DNA of 64,000 nt, from the NCBI GenBank assembly GCA_963833885.1, contig CAWHZU010000023.1, forward strand, positions 62,001 through 126,000, in the 5' to 3' direction. Shown piece after piece: positions 8,068 through 15,069 of the stretch. The notes under the pieces were generated by a model, which was given only the letters and a program-made list of their open reading frames with translations, was not told the origin of the DNA and searched no databases. Numbering within the stretch: position 1 is the first letter of the stretch; every line of letters starts with the position of its first letter. A program made the translations under genes and the position numbers. The stretch is from JASHPR01 sp963833885. Its GTDB lineage: Bacteria > Actinomycetota > Actinomycetes > Streptosporangiales > Streptosporangiaceae.

Positions 8068-8992
8068 AGATCTCGCCCTCCGCGGCCACTATCACTTCGG
8101 GCTGGGCGGGACGGCCCGGCACCTCGCCCGGGACCCCGGCGACCCGGCTCGCCACGTCGCCCGGGACCCCGGCGACCCGGCTGGCCACCTCGCCCCGGAT
8201 TCCCGCGACCCGGCTGGCCACCTCGTCGAGCGCGGCGTCGGTGCGGCCCGGCTTGTGATGGGTCAGCACGACCCGCCGCGCCCCGGCCCGCCGGCCGAGC
8301 CCGATCGCGTAGTCGATCGCCGCGTGCCCGAAGAACGCCTCGGCGGGGACCTCGTCGGCGAGCAGGAACGCGTCGTGCAGCAGCACGTCGGCGTCGCTGG
8401 CGAGCTCGAGCGCGGCGGCGTGGTACTCGCCCCACCCCTCGGGCCCCGGCCCGAGGGCCGTGGGGCAGTGGTCGGGCAGGTACGCGATCACGCTGGACCC
8501 GTCGCTGACCCGGTAGCCGAGCGTCGCGCCGCCCTTGTGCGGTATCGCCCGGGCCTCGATCGTGAAGCCCTCGGCCTTCAGCTGCCCGGGCGCCACCGTG
8601 CCGAAGGTCCACGCGCCGCGCAGCTCGCTCGGCCCGATCGGGAAGTGCGGCGGCGACATGCCCTTGGCCAGCGCCTGCTCCGCGGTGGCGCCGTCCTCCT
8701 GCTCGGGCAGCAGCAGGCTGACCCGCGATCCCTCCCGGTCCCCGCCGGTGAAGAACGGCAGCCCGTGCACATGATCCCAGTGCAGGTGGGTGAGCAGGAT
8801 CGTGCCGTCGAACGGCTGGCCGCCGAGCAGGGGCGTGACCTGACGCAGGCCGGTGCCCGCGTCCAGGACCAGCGTCGGCCTGGCATCGTCGTCGTGCGCG
8901 ATGGCCACGCAGGAGGTGTGCCCGCCGTAGCGAAGGAAGTCGGCGCCGGGCGCCGGGGTCGAGCCGCGGACCCCACAGAGATACAGACGCAC
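8057..8992 (-). CDS. MBL-fold metallo-hydrolase
   Basis: A 311-residue metallo-beta-lactamase-fold hydrolase. It begins MRLYLCGVRGSTPAPG and has RYGGHTSCV, as in the branch related to RNase Z, PhnP and cyclic-nucleotide phosphodiesterases. The metal motif is THLHWDHVHGLPFF (HxHxDH), with later ligands in YLPDHCPT, LLHDAFL and the final VLTHHKPG. The last 45 residues hold an 11-residue repeat (EVASRVAGVPG) not part of the fold. It lies 10 bases after a cNMP-binding protein gene and overlaps the FAD enzyme gene, so all three are likely one transcript. A cyclic-nucleotide phosphodiesterase role is inferred only from family and context. Confidence 0.85.
   Translation of the reverse strand: MRLYLCGVRGSTPAPGADFLRYGGHTSCVAIAHDDDARPTLVLDAGTGLRQVTPLLGGQPFDGTILLTHLHWDHVHGLPFFTGGDREGSRVSLLLPEQEDGATAEQALAKGMSPPHFPIGPSELRGAWTFGTVAPGQLKAEGFTIEARAIPHKGGATLGYRVSDGSSVIAYLPDHCPTALGPGPEGWGEYHAAALELASDADVLLHDAFLLADEVPAEAFFGHAAIDYAIGLGRRAGARRVVLTHHKPGRTDAALDEVASRVAGIRGEVASRVAGVPGDVASRVAGVPGEVPGRPAQPEVIVAAEGEIFEL
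8125..8223 (+). repeat. 33-bp in-frame tandem repeat, three units, in metallo-hydrolase 3' end
   Basis: Units start at 8125, 8158 and 8191, each 33 bases, with the second closest to both others. On the minus strand they encode the 11-residue periods EVASRVAGIRG, EVASRVAGVPG and DVASRVAGVPG, followed by a broken EVPGR copy. Because the unit is a multiple of three the frame is kept, so copy number can vary without breaking the enzyme or the coupled downstream start. Confidence 0.85.
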
Positions 8993-9002
8993 TCCGTCGA
9001 TC

Positions 9003-10019
9003 CTATGCCTGGCTCCGGACCTGCCCCGCGTCTTCCCTTCGGTGCCCGCCGGACAGTTCTTCCAGCGCCTGCCGGTCGAACTGGTCGGCGCCGACCGAGG
9101 CCGCCTTGCACGGGGTGACCGCCACCAGCGTCGCGGTCCGGGTGCCGCCCTCGAGGTGGGCTCGCTCCCCCAGCATGGCGCCGGGCCCGCACTCGGCCAG
9201 CCGCTCCCCGTCCCGTTCCACCCGGATCACGCCGTCGAGCAGCAGGTAGACGTCGGTCCCCGGCTCCCCCTGGCGCGCTAGCACGTCCCCCGCCGCCAGG
9301 CGGCGGATCGTGGGCTTGCCCTCGCCGTGCATGAGCTGGACGGACAGTTCCCGCTCCAGCGCCGTCCCCACGGCGGTCACCAGGGCCTTGGACTCCTCGT
9401 CGCCCCACGGGGTGTGCCGCCCGAACGACCTGCGGTACCAGTCGGCGAAGTCGGTCAGCCCGGTTTTGTGCGAGAGCACGCCCTTGGCGTCGTAGATCCA
9501 GTGCCGCGGGAACGGGCTGGCGCCGACCACCTCGGACTCGGCCGTCCCGTCCGCGTGCAGGGTCAGCGACAGCGTGCTCCACACCAGCGGTGCCTGCCAC
9601 TGTACGAACGGCTTGCGGCGCACCCGCCGCGGCGCTGGCAGCCCGGTCCGGCCCCCGACGGTCTGCACGAACCGGACCCACCCGTCGCCGCGTTCCGGCT
9701 CCCGCTGGATGTCGGGGAGCTGGACCGCCTGGAACCGGTAGCTCAGCATGCCGAGCCGGACGGTGGTCGAGCCCATCATGCCGCCGCCGTCGTAGCCGCA
9801 GCCGGTGACGGCGCCCGAGGCGTCGACCTCGACCCAGGCCCGCAGCACGTTCGCGAACCGGAACTTGTCGGTGGCGCGGAGCGCCTCGAGGTCGTCGATC
9901 CGGTCCGGCGGCGGGTCGTCGTAGTGCGTGAACCCGGCGTCGAAGGCCGCACGGGTTCCCCCGGTCACAGCTTCCGACGGAATCCAGGAAAGGGAGGTGA
10001 TGCAGCTTTCGTATCGCAT
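9003..10019 (-). CDS. Protein with C-terminal cyclic-nucleotide-binding domain
   Basis: A 338-residue protein. Residues about 245-325 form a CRP-type cNMP-binding domain. It has LAAGDVLARQGEPGTDVYLL, then a phosphate-binding cassette GAMLGERAHLEGGTRTATL that keeps the conserved Gly-Glu and the Arg before Thr-Ala-Thr. No HTH follows, so it is not a CRP transcription factor. The first 240 residues are an unrecognised domain rich in Trp/Tyr (for example PLVWSTLSLTLHADGTAESE). The ATG at 10019 begins the recognisable conserved part; the frame is open further upstream. It heads the operon with the MBL hydrolase and FAD enzyme. Confidence 0.8.
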   Translation of the reverse strand: MRYESCITSLSWIPSEAVTGGTRAAFDAGFTHYDDPPPDRIDDLEALRATDKFRFANVLRAWVEVDASGAVTGCGYDGGGMMGSTTVRLGMLSYRFQAVQLPDIQREPERGDGWVRFVQTVGGRTGLPAPRRVRRKPFVQWQAPLVWSTLSLTLHADGTAESEVVGASPFPRHWIYDAKGVLSHKTGLTDFADWYRRSFGRHTPWGDEESKALVTAVGTALERELSVQLMHGEGKPTIRRLAAGDVLARQGEPGTDVYLLLDGVIRVERDGERLAECGPGAMLGERAHLEGGTRTATLVAVTPCKAASVGADQFDRQALEELSGGHRREDAGQVRSQA

Positions 10020-10120
10020 ACCCTCATCGTCGCGCCACAGCGGTGCCGCAGGCCAGGATGGTGCCAGGCGTCTCCTGGTGTGCCTACCACCACGGGCGCG
10101 GCTGCTGGTACCCGCCGGGT

Positions 10121-12646
10121 TCATTCGGCGCGGAGCGCGAGTGCCGGCGGGGTGCGGGCGGCGCTGCGGCCCGGCATCGCCGCCGCCAGGTTGGCGAGCA
10201 GGATCGTGCCGAGCGCGACCAGCGTCAGCGCCCCGGCCGACACGGCCGGGGCGGGCACCGCGTAGATCTGCCGGGCGAACAGGGTCCACAGGAACCGGCC
10301 GAGCGCGATGCCGAGCGGCATGCCCACCCCGATCCCGATGACCGCAGCGACCGACGCCTGCCAGGCCACCGTACCCGCGAGCTGACGCCGGGTGAACCCG
10401 AAGGTCTTCAGCACCGCCAGATCCCGCCTGCGCCGGCGCACCGAGGCGAACAGGGTAAAGGCAAGCCCGGCGAACGCACCCACCGCCAGCCCTCCAGCCA
10501 GCAGGTCCGGCGCGGCGCCCATCGAGCGGTAGTTCGCGATCTGCGCCGGGTGCTGTACCCGGATCACGTTAAGGGTGACGCCCCGGCATGAGCTGCTGGC
10601 CGGCAAGGTGGCGGCCGTCCTGGTGACGGCGGTGGCGACTCGCTGCAGCGACGCGTGGCCGGCCGCGGCCGTCACCCCGGAACGCAGCCGGACCAGGGCC
10701 ATGGCCGGCGGCCCGTCGCAGCCGGCCGCCATCGAGCCGAGGATCTGGGCCGAGGCTAGCGCGCCGGTGCCGAGCGAGCTGTGCAGCCCCTGGGACAGCC
10801 CGACCGTCGGCATCGTGGCCGTGCCCACGATGACCAGACGGGCATGCACGAAGCTGCCGACGCTCGCGGTCACCGTGCCGCCGAGGCGTTGGTGAAGTTG
10901 CGCGAGGGTGGCCTGCCCGAGGACGATCTGGTCGCGGCCGTCAACAGGATGCCCGGACAGGATCGGCGGGGCGACCGTTGCGCGCGGACGGCCGAACAGC
11001 AGGGGCACGGCCTGGCCGTCCACGTTGGCGGAGGCAAACCAGATTAGGGTCCAGGCTGCGACCTCCGGGTCGCTCCGCATCCGGCTCGCCAGCTGTGATT
11101 GCGGCACCGTGGCGTAGCCTCCGTCGGCCGAAATGCCGTAGGACCAGTTCCACCCGTACAGCGCGGGATGTGAGACCAGCGTGGCCAGGCTGCTGCCGAA
11201 GGTGAGCGTGGCCACCACCATGAGCACGGCCAGCACGGCTCCCGTTATGGCCGAGCGGGCCGGGACCGCGCCGCGGCCGCGGCCGGGGTCAAACGCGAAG
11301 TCGATGCCCGCAACCGCCGCCGCGGGCAAGCCGGAAGCCGCGGCCAGCCGCGCCGGGCCCGAACCCGCGGCGCCGCGCGCAGACGTCACGGGAGCGGGGC
11401 GCCGCACGGCCCGGCGGCCGAGCAGGACGGCCAGCGCGGCGAGGATGCCGGCCAGGACAAGGAAGCCGGGCCCGAGTACGGTCCAGTCCGGCGCGATGCC
11501 CGGCGACGGGTACACCGGCCGCACCGGCCCGATCGGGCCGATCGGGGAGAGGGCGACGGCGACGCCGACTGCGAGCAGCGAGCCCGCGACGACCGCGGCC
11601 AGGAGGCCAGTGAGGCTGTCGGCCACGATCATCGCGGGGCCGGCGCCCAGCGCCCGGAGCACCTGCGCGTCACCGGAGCCCACCCGGATCAGGCGGGCGA
11701 TGGCCTGCCCGGCGATCACCAGCGCGGCGATGCCGGCGACCAGCGCGAACGCGGCCAGCGCGATCCAGTCCGGCTCGATGACACTCTGCGCCTGCGCCTC
11801 GGTGACGGAGGCGACCTGGTACAAAGCCGTGGCCGTCTGCCCAAGCTGGCCGTTGATCTCGCTCTCGACCGTTGCGGCGCCCCCGGTTCCGTGGTCGAGC
11901 TGCAGCCCGAACCAGGAGATGCCGCTGCCCGTCCCAGCGCGCAGCAGCTCCCGGCTGAGCGCGGGGGTGAGCAGCAGTAAGCCCTGCTGGCGGTTGATAT
12001 CGTCCTGGACGATCTCGCTGTTGAAGTCGACCAGGCCGGTCAGCCGGGCCCGCACCCTGAGCACCGGCCGCACTCGTGCCGTGCCGAACCCAGGCGACTC
12101 CGACTGCGCGCTGGTGTAGAAGCCCAGCGGGACGGTCTCACCCACGTGCAGGCCGAGCAGCCGGGCCGCTTCGGTGTTCAGCACGAACTGGTCCGGGCGG
12201 CGCGGGTCGGCCATCTGCCCCTGGGTCACGGCCACCCGGTCCTGCGTGAAGTAAAGGCCGTCGACGCTGGCCAGAACCTCCACCCGGAAGCTGTTGAGGA
12301 GGCTGGAGTCGGCCGGCGCCCCGCCGGGCCGCAGCAAGCTGGTAACCGGCTCAAAAGCACTCTCAACCCGTGTCACGTCGGGCAAGTGCCGGACCGTGGC
12401 GGCGAACGGCGGCAGCCTTGAGTACGAGATCTGGCCCACCGCGTTGTACTGGACGATCAGGTCCGAGGGATCGGTACTGGCCACGAACACCGGGAACGAC
12501 GACTCGGTCCGACGCGCTGCGGCCGCCGACGCCAGCGCGACACCGCCGACCAGGCCGACCAGGAGTACCAGCGAAAGGTGGCCGCCCCAGCGTCGGCCGA
12601 AGGTAGCCCGAAACCGGTACCAGGCCATCCGCAGCACAGGTCCCAT
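10121..12646 (-). CDS. FtsX-like ABC permease (double-FtsX type), divergent copy
   Basis: An 841-residue membrane protein paralogous to the three tandem permeases at 15-22.7 kb. It has an N-terminal WYRFRATFGRRWGGHLSLVL helix and a large extracytoplasmic domain of about 240 residues. A three-helix FtsX core spans about 285-405, then come a second single helix (about 465-485) and extracytoplasmic part, and a second core follows at about 715-830. Shared marks are TFGSSLATLVSHPALYGWNW, the cytoplasmic RRRRRDLAVLKTFGFTRRQL coupling helix and the tail PGRSAARTPPALALRAE. It lacks the Cys-Cys motif of the tandem copies. No ATPase is encoded next to it on this strand, so it may share the divergent one at 14.25 kb. 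Confidence 0.9.
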   Translation of the reverse strand: MGPVLRMAWYRFRATFGRRWGGHLSLVLLVGLVGGVALASAAAARRTESSFPVFVASTDPSDLIVQYNAVGQISYSRLPPFAATVRHLPDVTRVESAFEPVTSLLRPGGAPADSSLLNSFRVEVLASVDGLYFTQDRVAVTQGQMADPRRPDQFVLNTEAARLLGLHVGETVPLGFYTSAQSESPGFGTARVRPVLRVRARLTGLVDFNSEIVQDDINRQQGLLLLTPALSRELLRAGTGSGISWFGLQLDHGTGGAATVESEINGQLGQTATALYQVASVTEAQAQSVIEPDWIALAAFALVAGIAALVIAGQAIARLIRVGSGDAQVLRALGAGPAMIVADSLTGLLAAVVAGSLLAVGVAVALSPIGPIGPVRPVYPSPGIAPDWTVLGPGFLVLAGILAALAVLLGRRAVRRPAPVTSARGAAGSGPARLAAASGLPAAAVAGIDFAFDPGRGRGAVPARSAITGAVLAVLMVVATLTFGSSLATLVSHPALYGWNWSYGISADGGYATVPQSQLASRMRSDPEVAAWTLIWFASANVDGQAVPLLFGRPRATVAPPILSGHPVDGRDQIVLGQATLAQLHQRLGGTVTASVGSFVHARLVIVGTATMPTVGLSQGLHSSLGTGALASAQILGSMAAGCDGPPAMALVRLRSGVTAAAGHASLQRVATAVTRTAATLPASSSCRGVTLNVIRVQHPAQIANYRSMGAAPDLLAGGLAVGAFAGLAFTLFASVRRRRRDLAVLKTFGFTRRQLAGTVAWQASVAAVIGIGVGMPLGIALGRFLWTLFARQIYAVPAPAVSAGALTLVALGTILLANLAAAMPGRSAARTPPALALRAE

Positions 12647-12678
12647 GTTGCATCACCCTCGCCCATGCCCGTCGGCGT

Positions 12679-12728
12679 CACGGTGTCTCACCGTGTCCGA
12701 GACCGGCCGCTACGGCCAGCATGCTGGC
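12679..12728 (+). promoter_or_regulatory. Palindromes in divergent promoter region
   Basis: Between the minus-strand permease and the receiver-cyclase gene lie two inverted repeats. CACGGTG-TCT-CACCGTG is at 12679-12695, and the perfect 14-base palindrome GCCAGCATGCTGGC is at 12715-12728. Their position between divergent genes makes them candidate operators for a shared regulator, such as the nearby NarL-type protein. TAGTACT at 12798-12804 could be a -10 element for the rightward gene. Confidence 0.4.
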
Positions 12729-12868
12729 TGGCGTCCGCCGGGTGTGTCAGCACCACCCGTCCCCGGGATGCCGCTGCCAGGTGAGCCGGCAACGGTGTGC
12801 TAGTACTACCTCCCCTCTAGGTGGCTGCTCACTGGCGGCAGGACCGCGGATGCGAGAGCTTAAATGCC

Positions 12869-14224
12869 GTGGGACACAGTGCGCTGCCCGAACGAGCCAT
12901 CGGCGTCTTCCTCGCCGACGACAACCTGATCGTGCGCGAGGGCGTCCGGGCGCTCATCGAGCGGGATCCGGACCTGCGTGTGGTGGGGGTGGCCGCCGAC
13001 TACGACGAGGTCATCAGCGGCACCGCCGCCACCGAGCCGCAGGTCCTGGTCACCGACGTGCGGATGCCGCCGTCCTTCCACCGCGAGGGCATCGACGCGG
13101 CCAAGGAGGTGCGCAAGCGCTTCCCGGGCACCGGCGTAGTGGTGCTGTCGCAGTACGACGACCCCGAGTACGCGGTGTCATTGCTGGCCGAGGGCTCGGC
13201 CGGGTACGGCTACCTGCTGAAGGACAGGGTCGCCGAGGGCAACCAGCTTGCCGACGCCATCCGCAGCGTGGCCACCGGCGGCACCGCGCTCGACCCCGCG
13301 ATCGTCGAGGCGCTGGTCCAGCCGGTCACCTCGCCCGGCGAGCTCGCTCCCGCCGAGGAGGAACTGCTCGGCATGATCGCCGAGGGCAAGCCGATCAAGG
13401 CGATCGCGGTCGCCAGGCGGGTGCCGCCCGAGGCGGTGGACGCCGAGGTCGAGGCCGTGTTCGTGAAGCTGGCGGCCGGCGTCGCCCAGGGCAACCCGGC
13501 GGCGCTCAACCGGCTCCGGCTGCTGCACCAGGCGATCGTCGACCGCGAGGAGCAGGGCGAGACGCTGTCCCGGCTGCTGCCGGGCAGGCTCGCCGAGAAG
13601 CTCCGCAACTCCAGGCAGCGGATCGGCGAGACCGAGACCGTGGTCGTGACCGTGCTGATGAGCGACATCCGGTCCTACTCGACGATCGCCGAGCACGCCG
13701 ACCCGGCAAAACTCGCAGGTCAGCTCAACACTCACCGAGCGGCCATGAACCGTGCGATCCTCGGTGAGGGGGGTACCGTCATGCAGTTTGTCGGCGACGC
13801 GGTGATGGCGGTGTTCGGCGCGCCGTTCCCCCAGCCCGACCACCCCGACCGGGCCGTTGCGGCGGCGGCGGGCATGCACGCGCTGCAGGCCGAGATCAAC
13901 GCGAGCTGGGCCGCCGAGGGGCTGCACGAGTTCGGCCTCGGCATCGGGCTGTCCACCGGCCAGGTCGCCGCGGCCCTGCTCGGCTCGGAGGAACGGCTCG
14001 AGTACACGCTGGTCGGCGACACGGTCAACCTGTCCCAGCGGCTGCAGCAGCTCGCGGAGGCTGGCGAGACCGTGCTGTCCGAGCCCACCCACCGCGCCCT
14101 GACCGTTCCGTCGGACGCGATCGCGCTGCCAGCCCAGCTGGTGAAGGGCCGCGATACGCCAATCCTCGCCTACAAGCTTGCCCGCAGCGGCACCCCCGTC
14201 GCTGCCGGGCCTATGAACCCGTGA
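12869..14224 (+). CDS. Response regulator fused to class III adenylate/guanylate cyclase
   Basis: About 451 residues from GTG 12869; an upstream in-frame GTG at 12821 would add 16 residues but has no visible ribosome site. Domains in order: a NarL-type receiver (acidic LADDN, phospho-Asp in VTDVRMPP, Lys in YLLKDR); a segment EEELLGMIAEGKPIKAIAVA resembling a worn LuxR helix-turn-helix; then a class III cyclase. Both metal Asp residues are present (MSDIRSYS; FVGDAVMAVFGAP), as is the Asn/Arg pair (GDTVNLSQRLQQL). The Lys expected before FVGDAV for adenine recognition is Gln, so nucleotide choice is unclear. It is followed after 25 bases by the ABC ATPase gene. Confidence 0.88.
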   Translation: MGHSALPERAIGVFLADDNLIVREGVRALIERDPDLRVVGVAADYDEVISGTAATEPQVLVTDVRMPPSFHREGIDAAKEVRKRFPGTGVVVLSQYDDPEYAVSLLAEGSAGYGYLLKDRVAEGNQLADAIRSVATGGTALDPAIVEALVQPVTSPGELAPAEEELLGMIAEGKPIKAIAVARRVPPEAVDAEVEAVFVKLAAGVAQGNPAALNRLRLLHQAIVDREEQGETLSRLLPGRLAEKLRNSRQRIGETETVVVTVLMSDIRSYSTIAEHADPAKLAGQLNTHRAAMNRAILGEGGTVMQFVGDAVMAVFGAPFPQPDHPDRAVAAAAGMHALQAEINASWAAEGLHEFGLGIGLSTGQVAAALLGSEERLEYTLVGDTVNLSQRLQQLAEAGETVLSEPTHRALTVPSDAIALPAQLVKGRDTPILAYKLARSGTPVAAGPMNP

Positions 14225-14249
14225 ATACCCAACCGACCCGGGGGGGCCG

Positions 14250-14984
14250 ATGACCGAGAACCGTGCCGCACTGACCATGCGCGGCGTGCGCAAGACCTTC
14301 GAGGCCGAGAACGCGCCGGTACGGGCGCTGCGCGGCGTGGACCTGACCGTGGCTTCGGGCGAGTTCGCCGCGCTGATGGGCCCGTCCGGCTGCGGCAAGT
14401 CCACCCTGCTGAACCTCGTGGCCGGGCTCGAGCTCGCCGACGAGGGAACGATCACGGTCGCCGACGAGGAGGTGACCGGGCGCGGTGAGGACGACCTGGC
14501 CCGGCTGCGGCGCAAGCACATCGGCATCATCTTCCAGTTCTTCAACCTGCTGGAGGGGATGACCGTGCTGGAGAACGTTGCGCTGCCCGCCGTGATCGCC
14601 GGCCGCAAGCGCAAGATGGCCGAGACCAGGGCCAGGGATTTGCTGGACCTGCTCGGCATCGGCGACAAGGCGGCCGCCGTGCCCGGCGTGCTGTCCGGCG
14701 GGCAGCGGCAGCGGCTGGCGATCGCCAGGGCGCTGGCGAACGAGCCGACCCTGCTGCTGGCCGACGAGCCGACCGGCGCGCTGGACTCCGATGGCGGCCA
14801 GGAGGTCATCGAGCTGCTGAGCCGACTGCACGCGGGCGGCCAGACCATCGTCATGGTCACCCACGACGCGCAGGTGGCCGGCGCGGCCGGGCGCATCGTG
14901 CGGATGCTCGACGGCCGCATCGTGCAAGCCGACCCGGGCGGGAGCACCGAGACCGGCGCCGGCATCCCGGTCGAGGCGCACTAG
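14250..14984 (+). CDS. ABC transporter ATP-binding protein (LolD/MacB type)
   Basis: A 244-residue ATPase. The Walker A motif GPSGCGKSTLLN has Lys50. The Q-loop segment is FQFFNLLEGMTVLENVALP, the signature is LSGGQRQRLAIARAL and Walker B is LLLADEPTGALDS, as in the LolD/MacB/FtsE family that partners FtsX-type permeases. It sits directly before three permease genes and is the only ATPase in the cluster, so it probably energises all of them. These systems act as mechanotransmission or efflux machines, not importers. Confidence 0.93.
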   Translation: MTENRAALTMRGVRKTFEAENAPVRALRGVDLTVASGEFAALMGPSGCGKSTLLNLVAGLELADEGTITVADEEVTGRGEDDLARLRRKHIGIIFQFFNLLEGMTVLENVALPAVIAGRKRKMAETRARDLLDLLGIGDKAAAVPGVLSGGQRQRLAIARALANEPTLLLADEPTGALDSDGGQEVIELLSRLHAGGQTIVMVTHDAQVAGAAGRIVRMLDGRIVQADPGGSTETGAGIPVEAH

Positions 14985-15069
14985 CCGTCGCCGGCCCGCC
15001 GCCTACCTGGCGTGGTACCGGCTCCGAGCCACGCTGCGCCGCCGGCTTGGCGGCTACCTGGCGCTAGCC

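Noticed and set aside
8125..8223. CRISPR-like array
   Set aside because: Units are contiguous without spacers and translate in frame; same for the repeats at 31301, 31574 and 39676.
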